Source: Diplolepis rosae (lineage: Eukaryota; Arthropoda; Insecta; Hymenoptera; Diplolepididae). Taken from it: a DNA stretch of 64,000 nucleotides. Below the pieces are notes generated by a model. It was given only the letters and a program-made list of their open reading frames with translations. It had not been told where the DNA came from and ran no database searches. A program made the translations under genes and the position numbers. Positions 35,912 to 47,924 of this stretch are shown here, piece by piece (position 1 is the first letter of the stretch; each line of letters begins with the position of its first letter). Location: contig JAPYXD010000466.1 in assembly GCA_030998225.1 (NCBI GenBank), forward strand, positions 8,958,001 through 9,022,000, written 5' to 3'.

Positions 35912-36172
35912 GCTTTACATGCAGAATGCGTCAGTATATTTCGGAGCCCCTTCAACTCTCCCATGAATCCCGCACTGCAGATTGTACCCATCAGCATTAT
36001 GTGCCGATAGTTTTACAACCGGAATTTCCCAAGCAAATTTTCTTCCAGCATTACCTTTATTTTCCATCATTTTAGTTTCAACCCTCACAAAAAGTGTATC
36101 CATAAGTGTATCTGAAACGAGTGAACGAACACAGAATTCCAGAGTTCCAGAGTTCCAGAGTTAACGTAAAAG
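35912..36172. other. Gene-like fragment next to the satellite
   Basis: Base composition rises sharply and both strands are open. On the minus strand an acceptor-like 'actcgtttcAG' precedes KFAWEIPVVKLSAHNADG and CGIHGRVEGAPKYTDAFCM with a stop. On the plus strand the block ends at a good donor (AAAG|GTAAGT at 36172) facing the acceptor tctgtttgcAG at 36289. A 10-bp repeat 'ttccagag' occurs three times near 36138. The family is unknown; it may be a captured host gene fragment inside a transposon. Confidence 0.3.
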
Positions 36173-36289
36173 GTAAGTTTTAAATATTTTTTTAAATTGA
36201 TATATAAATATAAATGATATTGGCATTTTTATTTATTCTTAAATTTTTCAATTTAAAGCATTAATTAATCTTTCTCTTCTGTTTGCAGT

Positions 36290-36411
36290 ATGCCCTTAGA
36301 CATCAATCCCATCCAAGGACACAAAAGAAGTGAAAAATACCGAAAATTAGCCAGAGATGCCAAGGCAGGGAAATTAATAGAAAATGTTGTAGGCTTCAGC
36401 AACAATTTATA
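36290..36411 (+). other. Possible small second exon, 40 codons
   Basis: After the acceptor 'ctcttctgtttgcAG' an ATG opens MPLDINPIQGHKRSEKYRKL and ends ENVVGFSNNL, then TAA. It would join the donor at 36172. Highly charged, no recognised domain. The intron would be only 117 bp, which is typical of insects. Confidence 0.3.
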
Positions 36412-37160
36412 ATTTGATTTTTATTTTCAATCATAATAATATGTATATTTAAAGAATTTGAAAATCCTTCTGTGGAAAAAAAATGCTTTCGACTTTAATT
36501 TGAAATAAGATGTATAAGTAAACAAAATAAACTTTGTAATTTATAAAAAAATTCATTAAATCTGTATTTTTATTTTCCACTTAAATTATAGAGGATATTT
36601 TCTTAAAGATATTTGGGAAATTTCCCAAGTTTATGTAAAATATTTCCCAAAATATATTAAGGGAAGTTTCACAATAGTTTTTGAAAATTTCGAATTTTAA
36701 AGAAATATTTTCCAAATATTTTGGGAATTTTTCAATTTTTAGGAAATATTCCCCAAATATTTAGGAAAATTCCTTATTTTTGGGGAATATTCCCCAAAAA
36801 TATGTGGAGGAAGTTTCCACAATAGTTCTGGAAAATTCCCAACTTTTAGGAAATATTCCCCAAATATTTAGGAAAATTCCTAATTTTTGGGGAATATTCC
36901 CCAAAAATATGTGGAAGAAGTTTCCACAATAGTTTTGAAAAATCGAATAAAGATTTAATTCTACAAAACATGTTGCAAGTTCAAAAAGATTGACAATTGT
37001 AACAATGATGCCAAACATTTATATAAAAGAAATTATTTATTTTAACTGAACGTACTTGCAGTCATTTCAACAAAATATCGTTTTCTTTGTAATAAATGTT
37101 CTTTTTTGAATGAATTCTTCCATTCTACTGTTCACAACAGTACATTGTGCAACTAGGGAA
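36412..37160. repeat. SINE scrap and right GGGGAA-type block
   Basis: 'ccttctgtggaaaaaaaatg' at 36460-36485 is an inverted fragment of the tRNA-like SINE. From 36600 to 36930 the units 'ggggaatattccccaaa' and 'gaagtttccacaatag' repeat, echoing 34180-34370. The outer end is not clear. Confidence 0.5.
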
Positions 37161-37164
37161 AATA

Positions 37165-38130
37165 AATGTTTTTCCCGTGTTGCACACGATTTTTTTTCTA
37201 CTATAGGGTCAGAAAGTGGATTTGTTTGCCCCGCACGGGGCAATAAAGTCCACTTTATGGCCCGCTAGTAGAAAAAAAACATTTCTTTCAACTAAAGAAA
37301 TCAATATTTATGTAAACACAATATTTTATTCATATAAAGAAACTTTACATTGATATACATGTATCAACTCTTTGAATCGAATAAATATCTTCTTAAATTA
37401 ATTAATGAATGCCTCAATTAAATTAATATTTCCTTGATTCAACTAAACCTAAAGCTTGATTCATCCATGGATAAATTATTTGATTTAAATGCGTCTTGTT
37501 GAATTCAAAAAATGGGACTTATTGAATCAAAAAAATATTTCTTTGAGTGCGAAAACAAGATTTAAATAAACTAGGTACTTAGTTTCAAAGACATGATTTG
37601 GTAATGAGTTAATTCGCTCACATTCACAAGCAAAGAAATATTTCTTTGTATTGAAGAAATGCCTATCAAATAAATTATTTCTTTGAACCAAAGCACGCGT
37701 TTCATGCTTCTAAAAAAAATTTAATTGAATTGGGTAACGAATTGTTTGATACAAAGAAATGGAATCAATTAAATACATTTCTTTGGATCCAATAATCTTT
37801 TTTTTCAGTGTACACAGAAAAAAAAAAGTTTTGAATTTGTTACGTCTAACAGACGATTTTGGCTTAAATTTAGCTACCCCGTGTATAAGTGCATAAGTCT
37901 GTTCTTCTCTAATGATCTGCTTTATATCACACCTAAAAAGAAGCCCATTTTTGGACTTCATTTAAGACTTTTTTCTCTGTGTAGACGAAGAATTTTCAAT
38001 GGCCTACTCAAGAAGAGGAAAAATGAACTTTTTCTACTAGCGGGTCATAAAGTGGATTTTATTGCCCTGTACGGGATAAACAAATCCATTTTATGACACA
38101 TTAGTAGACAAAAATCGTGTGCGACACGGG
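37165..38130. mobile_element. Element with arms that are themselves palindromes
   Basis: The left arm holds 'cccgtgttgcacacgatttt' (37178), then 'tttctacta', 'aaagtgga', GCCCCGCACGGGGC, 'tccacttta' and 'tagtagaaa'. The right arm (38031-38125) is the inverse of this, ending 'aatcgtgtgcgacacggg'. So two hairpins face each other across about 750 bp that contains the MITE at 37811-37983 and AAAGAAAT-rich, family E-like sequence. A half-hairpin recurs at 48146-48186. Confidence 0.65.
37811..37983. mobile_element. MITE with TACACAGARAAAAA ends
   Basis: TACACAGAAAAAAAAAAGT at the left and, inverted, TACACAGAGAAAAAAGTCT at the right. TA at both edges. 173 bp, non-coding, nested in the element at 37165-38130. 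Confidence 0.65.
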
Positions 38131-39116
38131 AAAACAATATACAATAAGAATAAAGTAAAAGGGTGAATAACAAATAATATGACTTAGTTTTATGATTGCT
38201 CCTTCGATCACCAAACAATTTCACACTCAAGAAAAATCTTTTATGTCGGCCCTGACAATAGCGTCAAGTAAAATAGTACAAGACAAATGTAGGACCCGCA
38301 GAAATTTAAACATATGGAAGTAGTGAAAGGCAAGTTTCTTTTTTCTAACCATAGTTGAACTTTTTAATAATTATTTCAAAAGTTAATGACAAATATTATT
38401 AAAACAAATATGTGTTAATCACACATCACTGCACAGGTCATGTTCGACTAAAATATGAAATAGTCGACAGAATAATGAAGAAACCAAAGATCACTCTGTG
38501 ACAATTTTACCATCCAGTATAGTAAATTTCTACAGTTGTCCTGGGAAAACATATATATTTTTAAAAAAATAAATCGCAGTTATCTACAGTTATTATGTAT
38601 TCCTATTAAAGATGGGAATTATTTATAGATGTTTATTAATGTATTCTATTGCCAGCACTAAAAGTTACGATTATATTTTGTAATGTTTAATAACTTTCAT
38701 TATGATATTTTTCTAGTCCCAAATTTTATATTCGAGATAGTAATTAATTCTATTGGTAATATTTTAATTTCCTTTCTCAAGAATCCGAACATTAAAAAAT
38801 AACATAAAAAACAGTGTATACTCCCGAGTCGAAATTCTGAGACGCCTCAATTTCTGCTGCCGAAATTGAGGCGAATGTGTAACCATGGCTACGAGAATGT
38901 GAGAAGAGAATCTAGAAATGTTCAGCCTTCATCATTCATAGTTAACTCTCTCCTATTTCTTATCACGTTAAACAGTCGCCTCGATCTTCTTACGCCCTCT
39001 TTTTACCTTCATCCAGTGCTCTTTTCACTCTCGCTTTACGGAGAAAAAGCCTACTATTCATATTATTAGTTTTCATAATTTATTATTACTTATCAAAATT
39101 GATAAACACGGAAAAA
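38131..39116. other. Intergenic, nothing recognised
   Basis: AT-rich. The ORF at 38866-39069 has no domain. 'gagtcgaaattctgagacgcctcaatt' near 38826 looks like a short hairpin only. Confidence 0.35.
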
Positions 39117-40269
39117 AATAATTAGCTGCATTAGCTAAATATTCGCTACCACAGCTAAGAAAGTTACTTGATATACGGACAGCGAATGCCTTAGCTGCTA
39201 ATACTAACGTCTATTTGCTACAGTACTTTAGCGATGCCAGCTAATTTACGTTAGCACTGGTAACAACGATTGTGAGCAGTAGCCTATCGGTCGTGGTATC
39301 TTCCTGTTCTAACAGCGTTTGAAGTACTAGTTAATTTTATTAGCAATTGCTGCAAATAGAGGTAGCACTCAAAATCATTGATTTTGGACTTCCAAACCTA
39401 CATTTAAATACAGTTGCACCTGGGTGCTTAAGAAAAAAATGATCTCGTAACCCTTCTATACTCACAAAAGTCTGCTGGCAAGTTATATCAAAACAACTAA
39501 TTTCTTGCGACATATCGTAACCTGCAAAATTAAAAACGAAAAAAAACTGATTCAGTTCTAACCTTAATCACAGCATAATTTTTCAAGAATAAGAATAAAA
39601 CGTGAGCTGCTTTGATAACCAAACTTATAGCTACAAGTAGAAACATTACCGGGAACAGTAGCTACTTACTTGCCAGTCCAATATAATGTTTTCAAAAATT
39701 GTACAAGTATACAACACTTAGAATTCAGATAAACTCAGTAAGAAGATAATAAATAGCACAATAAAGAACCTATTACAAAACCTACAATACAATCTTCAGA
39801 GATCAGTTACAAATCAGTCATTTGCATTATAAATTAACGCGAATCGTCGAATTATTTATAAATTAAATTTAAAACAACGCGACAGGTGTACAACTTACCA
39901 TTTACAGCATAATATCTGACTGGTCGCGCTTTGTGCGCATGAGCAACACAGAAAACGCGGGATGTCTAAGCAGCCGTTAGCAACCGCTGCTAACTTCTTA
40001 CATATCAGCGCAAAATTTTAAAAGCTAAGAGTACGAATTTTGAGATTTTCTAGGAGAGTAAACTGTTTTAGCAGCAACAACCAAATGATTAGCTACAACT
40101 CTTAATGCGCTAAGGAGTCCAATGCAAATTTTCAACTTCGATTGCAGCTAACATTTTTTAACTGTCCCAGCAAACTGTTAACTCTCTTAGCAAACTTTTT
40201 ATGAATCACAATTAACTAGTCGACAGCTAACTGCAGTTAGCAGTAGCAGACATTTCATTTTTTTCCGTG
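39117..40269. mobile_element. TIR element with CACGGAAAAAAAT ends and TTAGC repeats
   Basis: CACGGAAAAAAATAATTAGC at 39117 is answered by 'atttttttccgtg' ending 40269. The sequence is saturated near both ends with 'agctaa', 'ttagct' and 'ttagca' units. 1153 bp without transposase. Confidence 0.75.
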
Positions 40270-40379
40270 TAAGGGATATTTTTATAGATCTGTTATACAA
40301 AAATTACGTAAAAATTGTGAGTGTCCACTAGACAGTAACTTCCATAAGCATTTGCGTAGATTATAAGATAGTCCTGGTT

Positions 40380-40725
40380 TTCCAGGACATGTCCTTCTTC
40401 AGCCTTACCTGTCCTGGTGTCCTGTTTTTTTCTTCGAAACACGCAAAATGTCCTGGTTTTAAATAAGTATTGTTGATTAGCTCGATTAGGATTTGCACAT
40501 GTATGTATTACTTTTACTATGATAAAATTGTTTTTTTGAACACGGAACTGTTGTCTATACTAATTGATTAATAAATTGCAACGCTTAACACCATTTCCCT
40601 TATATGCGTGACGATTAGAGGAAGAGAGTGAAGTTAGTGACCTTTTATTTTAGGGTTTCTATAAAAGATGTTTGAGTGTCCTGGTTTTTCGCCCGGCCCA
40701 TCTGGCAACCCTATATTTATATATG
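40380..40725. repeat. Dispersed element with GGGTTGCCAGATG end
   Basis: The right edge reads 'ggcccatctggcaaccct', a terminus style common among insect hAT-like repeats. 'tgtcctggttt' recurs at the left, middle and right. No transposase and no clear duplication. Confidence 0.35.
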
Positions 40726-40729
40726 GCTT

Positions 40730-42124
40730 TATGTACAGGGATTTTAACACATTTTTGACCGGCAATTTCACACAGAAACTATCTCATGTCACCGGGTATT
40801 ATTTCATAATTTAATGTGAAGGTAATACAATCTAAATAAACTTCAATAAACTTTATGCATACATAATGAATACATAGATAATGCAAGTGCAATCACGAAT
40901 CAATCCGTGATCGGTCAACAACATTTGGGCATGAAAACACGAGTTGACTCGTGACCGGTCAACAATATGTTTAGAAGGCCTTTCGCAGAAATTTTATACC
41001 AATATGAGTACGAAGTTTTCAGTAAGAACGTTTATTACTAATTGTGAAACTATAATCTGAGATAACAAAAATATAAAATTGAAAATAAGTGATTGAAATA
41101 AAATTGCGTTTACTTTGAAAGGATTGATATCTGGTCTGGGAATTCTACGTCATACATATTTAATAATAGTTTCACGTCAAAGGTGACTGATCCAATTAAA
41201 TTATATAGTAACACTTGGGTATCGCTGACGTGCAAAACCAGTGAACACTTGATTGTCTTTCATCGCGCAATTTTTTCTTTATCAGGACGCACGTGCATGC
41301 GTAAGCTATTGTTATTTGAAACACCCGGACGTGTTATTAACGTGAAAGTATCAACTATCAGCACGCGGTTTTATATTGCTAATAACGACAGACTTTTCGT
41401 TAACAGTATCTTTTCTCTGCATCTCTATCTACGCCTTTGCTACATTGTACTGAAAGGAGATAGTCACTATCACAAAATAGTTTTATTGATTTGAATTTGT
41501 TGGCATGACTAAAATTTAGTTGTTGTTACAAAATAAAAATCTTGATGCAACGAAAAAGTTTGTTCGTTTCAAATAAATTATTTTCTTAAAATCTTTGGTT
41601 AAATTGTCCAAATAATTGTATTGCCCTGGAAAAAACTGTGTAAAAATTTGAAATTCTGGTCTAAGGAAACTGACAGAAACCTTATCAGATTTCGACAGAG
41701 GTTTCTAATTGTCTGAAAACTGGACAACCGGTAAGGAGGCGTTGATTGTAATAAATTGAAATTTTATCATTCTATTCGTATAGTGCAATTATTTAATGCA
41801 TGCGAATCATTGATTGTGAATATTGTTCTAACTCATGATATTAAATCAATTAACCATTTTTTGTTTAATGCTGTTATGACAAAAATCAGCTCTCTGGAAA
41901 AACGGTTTTCCTATAATTTTAATAGAATAGAATTTTTCTTTACAAATTTTTGAAAATAATTGGATTTTCATAAATCATGGCTTCTTTTTTCGGGTAAAAT
42001 ATTCTCTACAAATCTACTGTTTCCAATTTTTACAATAAGTGAAATATCTTCAAATGTAGTTATTTAAAATAAAAAATCCTTTCAACCCTTTCATAGCCAC
42101 TGACATTTTTTCAATAACTATATT
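40730..42124. other. Intergenic, nothing firm
   Basis: 'atcaatccgtgatcggtcaacaa' near 40899 and 'agttgactcgtgaccggtcaac' near 40943 are a local duplication. ORFs at 41183-41494 and 41756-41953 lack domains. A family E-like stretch occurs near 41540-41620. Confidence 0.35.
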
Positions 42125-43106
42125 TAATGTTAAATATTGTTGGTATTCTTATTTGGCTTTAGGGTCCAGAAAAAATGTAACTCAAGGTTTTATATTTTCA
42201 AACGTTTCGACTCAGATTGAAGTCCTCATCAGTGAGAATTTATTTGCATAAAAATACAAAAGAAAGAAATTTAAAAAATTGCACGTGTGACGGATAAACA
42301 TTGTCGTAAGAAACGATATGAATAAATTGCACGCGTGAAACTATAAAATGATCTAAATAACTAAATTCACAAATAAAAACTGTACAAAAAAATATATTCA
42401 CCCAAAGAAAAATTATATTTACAATTGTAGAAGTCAAGAAGAAATCGAGAGTAATTATTCCAGAATAAAAATGTCTAAAAATTTACGATCTCATCACAAT
42501 AAAATATTACCAAACAAAACTGACCTGTTATTTTGTCAAGTAGTCGAAAAAATACGCTGGTGAAAAATTAATCGAAGTGACACATCAATAAATTTTTTTT
42601 TCTCTTCTTTCGCCCCAAACTGCAGGAACACATAATTTTCAAATGCACTCTTGCTACTACGAATTTTCCATTAAAACTGAGTTACATTTAGAATAGACTT
42701 GAAAGGCGTTTTAAAATAAAGTAGAGGGTGAGGTTTTTTCTTTGGAGAGTTTCAGTTAAAGGGAAAGAAGAAAAAATGTGGAAAGATGTACATAAGATTT
42801 CTACAATTGTTTATATAATTTTTCTTAGGGCAGATATATTTCTTTGTATTGCTTTTATTTGTGAATTTAGTTATTCAGACCAATTTTATAGTTTCACACG
42901 TGCCATTCATTCATATCATTTGTTACAACAATGTTTATCCGTCACGCGTGCAATTTTTTAAGTTTCTTCCTTTTGTATTTTTATAGAAATACATATTGAC
43001 TGATGAGGACTCCGATCTAAGTCGAAACGTTTGAAAATATGAAACCTCGAGTTAAATTTGTCTGCACCCTAAAGCCAACTAAGACCACCAACAATATTTA
43101 ATATTA
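42125..43106. mobile_element. Long-TIR element with Penelope-like terminal motif
   Basis: Both ends share 'taaatattgttggt' and 'ggctttagggt', and the arms stay similar for about 300 bases through the 'cacgtgtgacgg/ccgtcacgcgtg' region. Each arm carries CTGATGAGGACT, an eight-base loop and AGTCGAAACG (inverted at 42203-42232, direct at 43000-43029). That motif resembles the hairpin/hammerhead-like terminal block of Penelope-like retroelements. No reverse transcriptase is present. An ORF at 42728-42961 follows repeat sequence. Confidence 0.6.
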
Positions 43107-44111
43107 GTACTGAGGATCGATATAAGTCCTGTTCATTACTATATTTTATTAATTGACTACAATATTAACTTTTGAATACTCTGGTAGGAATATTGGTAGG
43201 AACTTTTTTGGTTCAACTTAGTACCTTCTTTTTAATCTCCCAAATTTTCAACTTGATTTCTTATTTCGTGTAGGTGTAAGGATGACGGAAAAAAAGTCGA
43301 AGAAAAAAATTTTTTTGAGGTTATAAAATTTTTTAGTTTTAAAATAAAAAATCACTCTAATTCTGACGTGAAACGTAAAATGTTGGAAAATAATTTTTAT
43401 TCTAATTTGGAAAAAGGGAAGTTAAAAACTTTCAGTTCTAAGTTTGAAATATTTGAATGATTAATTGACACTTTTTTCACACTTTTATTATATTATTTTG
43501 GCAATTAAAAATATATTTTCCACTTAACTTATTCGATTATTACGAGATCGAAGTCAAATTCCAGAAAACTGGAAAAATATTCAAACTCCCAAAGCACAAT
43601 TGAGGGGCCGGATGCAATAAGGGGCTTAGCGCCCGGATCTCCTCAAACGTGACGTCTCGTTTACAATACTTTTATAACAAATAAATCCTTGATTCGCTCG
43701 CTCGCCTAATCAATTTTTTTCCGTGTAGCAGGATAAATTTTGTATTTAGTTCATTTAATGGGAAATTTTTGAAATTGACAGATGTAAAACGTGGCTGTCG
43801 TAAGGTTGGACATCTGTCAACAACATAACCTTGAAATTACTTTACAATTATATACAAATTCACACGATATCAATAAAATTACACTACTTTTAATAGGGAA
43901 ATTTTACAAACCAATATGGAAATTTACATAGTTTTTTCACAGTGAAGTCAATGAGAATTTCGACACCTTCTTTAGAAGCTTTTATTGAAAGGTGTACGTA
44001 ATTATTGAAGTAGTCAATGAATCTTCCCAAGCAGAAATCATGACACTCTGCCGACTGTGGCGATCGGTTAAATGTTGGTTCGATTTAGGAGATCGACTGT
44101 TGATAAAAACC
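43107..44111. other. Intergenic with a partial TIR remnant
   Basis: A GC-richer patch at 43600-43670 ('ggccggatgcaataaggggc') and an end 'tttttttccgtgta' at about 43712-43729, matching the CACGGAAAAA terminus class, suggest a decayed element. No gene. Confidence 0.3.
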
Positions 44112-44420
44112 CATATATATATACCAACGTTGGTACAATGTTGGGAAACAATTGGCCCAACCTTATTCCGACTGTGGAAAAAGTAATTTACCGACAGTGG
44201 ATGTACAAGGTCTATCCGGTGTCTATTCAGCCCCGGTAGTCGACTGTAAAATACCAGCGTTTGTACAGTGTTGGATGTACAATAGGACCAACCTTCTTCC
44301 GACTGTGGGAAAAGTAATTTTTCGACAGTAAATGTACAAGGTCCACCCAGTGTCTAATCGACTCTGATAATTAACATTGTAAAATACCAGTGTTTGTACA
44401 AAGTTGATTCGACACTGGTA
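44112..44420. repeat. 132-bp tandem repeat, about 2.3 copies
   Basis: 'taccaacgttggtacaatg', 'taccagcgtttgtacagtg' and 'taccagtgtttgtacaaag' start near 44120, 44252 and 44385. Between them 'ttccgactgtgg', 'aaaagtaattt', 'cgacagt' and 'atgtacaaggtc' recur in order. Confidence 0.8.
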
Positions 44421-45533
44421 CACTCTAAAAAAAGTCTATTGATAGTGAAGTTAGGTTCCTTTCAGAACATCAACAAAAAAAAAAAAAATTGATGTCAGCA
44501 ACGTGTATAGGCAATTCGTCTCATAGTATATTTTGCGTAAAAACTAATCTAAGAAAAAGGTCGAAAAACAACCCAAAACTGACCGATACTTGGTCGGTTT
44601 TATGATGCCAGAGATGGACATATTATTTTAGTAGCTGTTTGGTTTATATAACGATGAATTATATTATTGAATTGAAAATTCAATCCCGAAAATGCATAAA
44701 AAGCGCCTTTTTTTCCCTCGTTTCCTCTTTTCTGAAATATGTTGATCGTTGTTAGTTACCGTTCCTTTTCTTAACTCCGATTCCTCCATTATTTTTTTCT
44801 TTTTTTTCCAAAGGGTCGTAATCATCTTGAATATCCGTAAATGAATAAATGGTTTAAAACCTTTGTAACTTTAATGAAAAAGTACATAAAAGTATAGTAT
44901 AAGTAAAAGTTAACATTTGTAGTTTATCTGTGTTCCAATTTAAAAAAAATGATTTGATGTAAAAATTACGTAGGTACACCAACCAAAGCAAACATAACCC
45001 TATCAGCACAAAAACGTTTTTAAACGTTTTCAATAAGCTTGGCCTCTTGGAAACATTTTAAAAACATTTTCGTGCTGATGGGAAAAAATGCATGATTTAA
45101 TTTGATTTTGCAAAAAACAATGGTTAATAACATATTCAGAATCTATTTTTATTGTTGGTAAAGACCTTACGAATTTCGTTGATAAAATTTTTAAGAACGG
45201 TACATCATAACTTTTATTATTTAATTACTTGACTCGAATCTTATTTTGCCGATGTAACTTTTTTTATTGAAAAAAATGCGATTCTGCTTCCAACCTTAAC
45301 ACTTTCGTCGTCACCGATGATATCACTTTTTTTAGACTATTTTTTACAAAATTTACTATAGCTTCACAAGATTCTTGATTAAAGCAAATATAGGACGGGA
45401 ATCGAGTGAAATATCGTAATCGAGCTCTTTGGTACATCAAACCTCTAAAACATCTATGAACCAAGCAGTGTCGGTCCATCAGTGCGAAAAAAAGTAACAC
45501 AAGTGACGACACACGGACGATGAAAGTGATTCT
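44421..45533. other. Intergenic; 5' side of the CACTA-like fragment
   Basis: AT-rich. The last 200 bases before 45534 may be degraded N-terminal coding or leader sequence of the next pseudogene. The minus-strand ORF at 45264-45512 is judged spurious. Confidence 0.3.
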
Positions 45534-47350
45534 TTGTCAAAAAGTAACATCAGTAGTCATTTGGAACAAGACGTTTATAATGTCTCAGAGCACGAAAGTG
45601 ATACAAGCACTGAAGAAAATCACAATAATGTAGACGAAAATCCTGATTTTTATCCTAATACAAATGTCGATAATATTAGGCATCATGTTGATCTTTTTCT
45701 GCATCAAAATAGTGATCTAAATTTTACAGAAATTGTAATAAGATTAATAAATCTGTTTTGGAAACATAAACTGACAAAAACCGCTTTGAATTACATTTTG
45801 CAGCTTTCGCGTGATTTGCTTCCTAAACCAAATAATATACCAAAAACTGTTTATCAATTGTTTAATGTCGTTGGAGAGGCACCTTCAGGGCCTGCTATAA
45901 AACATTACTAGGGTAAGTGTGGGTATTACTGTGGATGCCCCAGTTACTGCGCTTTCAAATAAAACTAATGATATACAATGTTTTAAAGATATATAACGCT
46001 ACAGAACAATTAAAAACAATCAATTTCTAATCCAAGCATAATAAGTATTAATGAATTATCAATAGTTACGATATTTGTAGCTAATTGATTGCAATTTAAA
46101 ACTCTCATGTTCCCGATTCCCATAGTTTTAATGCTTAGATTTGTTGAAAGGTCATGAACACGTTCTGAAAAACTTGTTATAATTCGGTTTCTGAAAATAA
46201 AATATTTATTGTGATATTACTTTCTGCAAAGTAAATATTTTATTTTTCTAAATATTTATGCAAAATAACAAAAAATACGTTTTTTAATCACTTTTTTACC
46301 AAAACAGTATTTGGTACATGATTTTCATAGGTGTATGAATTACTGCGATCTGTCAGGCGGCACTGCATAACCTTTCAATCTATTACAAATGCTTCGTTAT
46401 GCTTACTTTTTATAATTGAGATTAAACGTAATGTTGAAAATTCCAAAATCGTTGCTAATGAGGCAAGAGAAAGTAAAGTAATATAATTTTAAGGTAAATT
46501 AAATAAGAGTTATAATATTATTTAATCTTAATTTGTCAAAAATACTTCACGTTCACTTTTTATAATTTAGCTTAAATAAAATGTTCAACACTCCTTAATC
46601 GTTGCTAAAGATGCAAGAGGAACTCAAGTGATATAATTTTAAGTTAAATTAAATAAAATTAATAAAATTATTAATCTTAATTTGTTACGAATGCTTCGTC
46701 GTGTTTACTTTTTATAATTGAGATTAAATAAAATTTTCAACACTCCTAAATTAATTGTAAGTTCACTCAAAATAATATCGCAGTATTACGTGCACAGAAA
46801 TTGGGGTTTCCGCAGTAATTGGTGCGCAGTAATTCATGCAAACCCGCAGTAATACCTACATGGAACATTTTTTTTAGATTCGCATTTTCTAAGTAAATCT
46901 GGTTTCTTTTCAGGGTTTAAGGACTGCATGCTACTTACTTAATACCAAATACTGCTTTAAAAATTAATTCGTGACGACTTTTTTATCTCAAAATCTTTTT
47001 TTTTAACTTTAAAAGCCATCTTGATTTTCGATCCGCAGTAATTGGCACACTTACCCTATTGCAAAGAATGTCGTTTTTACCTGTGAAGTGAAAGCTCTGT
47101 AAATTTTTGCGCGTCTTGTTCTAAAGTGACAGAAAAGAAACATTTTTTCGAATTTGACATACAGAATAAGATAAAGCATTTGTTTAAAGTGCGAAATCTT
47201 GCAGAAATTTTGAATGTTAAACCTCATGGTCCGAATATAATTGATGATGTGACGAATGGTTCAGAAAACAAAAGTAGAATGCTACTTTTGGTTTTGAAAA
47301 TAGAAAAATTTTTAATTGTTCATATTATACTATTTTTATTAATGTTAGTT
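45534..47350 (+). pseudogene. CACTA/EnSpm-like transposase fragment, interrupted
   Basis: The first part has an acidic N-terminus followed by LFWKHKLTKTALNYILQLSR and LPKPNNIPKTVYQLF. It stops when an inserted MITE begins at 45911. After the MITE, reading resumes with YCKECRFYL, a second cysteine pair CASC, then KKHFFEFDIQNKIKHLF and NIIDDVTNGSE. The zinc-ribbon-like C..C...C..C block and the 'fL..qi..lf...DI.dG' flow match, from memory, the N-terminal region of large animal CACTA-type transposases. The catalytic part is missing. An internal TAA in the zinc region and the truncation mark it as dead. Family assignment is tentative. Confidence 0.5.
45911..47056. mobile_element. MITE nested in the transposase fragment, TA duplication
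   Basis: The ends are GGGTAAGTGTG and the inverse CACACTTACCC, extended by ATTACTGYGGAT-type subterminal sequence. TA at 45909-45910 and 47057-47058 is the duplicated target. Excising the insert rejoins TAC-TAT-TGC-AAA in frame. The interior repeats 'gcagtaat' several times and has no ORF. 1146 bp. Confidence 0.88.
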
Positions 47351-47374
47351 ATGCATTTTAAAAATATAAATTAA

Positions 47375-47924
47375 TATTCACCTTAATTTATATTCTATTT
47401 TCATTAATTATTCATAATGATTTCCAACTAATTACAACTCTCATTAACGTCGTTTCTTGTTCAGAATTTTTCATTTTTTTCCATTTTTCAACTTAATTTT
47501 GCTTCAAAAAAATAATATTGGTAAATGCAGTGATATGTAGACAATTAAATATAAAAATTTAAAAAAAGTTATTGTTCAATGGCATAAAGGAATAAAAGAG
47601 ATATTAATATTTAAATATTAATATCAGCTGAATGTTTCAAAATAGTTTTTGTACGAGATTAATATGAATAAAAAGGGGAAAATATAATTAAAAATATTCA
47701 GATAATATTAATATTTAAAGTCTGATCTCTTTTATTTGTTTATGGCATTGAATAATATATTTAAAAAATTTTTAATATTAAATTCTTCGTATCTTACTGT
47801 GAATTTTCAGGGAGTGATGGTACAGTTAGCGCCGCGTGTGACGATTCGGCAAACTAACTTAGGAATTCAACTTAGAACACTAACGTGGTCAAGTTAGAAT
47901 TATGAAATACGGGCTGATGCATAC
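47375..47924. other. Intergenic, nothing recognised
   Basis: AT-rich, with a local 'aatattaatatttaaa' repetition. Confidence 0.35.

Noticed and set aside
45264..45512. 82-codon minus-strand ORF
   Set aside because: It lies antisense to the presumed leader of the CACTA-like fragment and shows no family resemblance.
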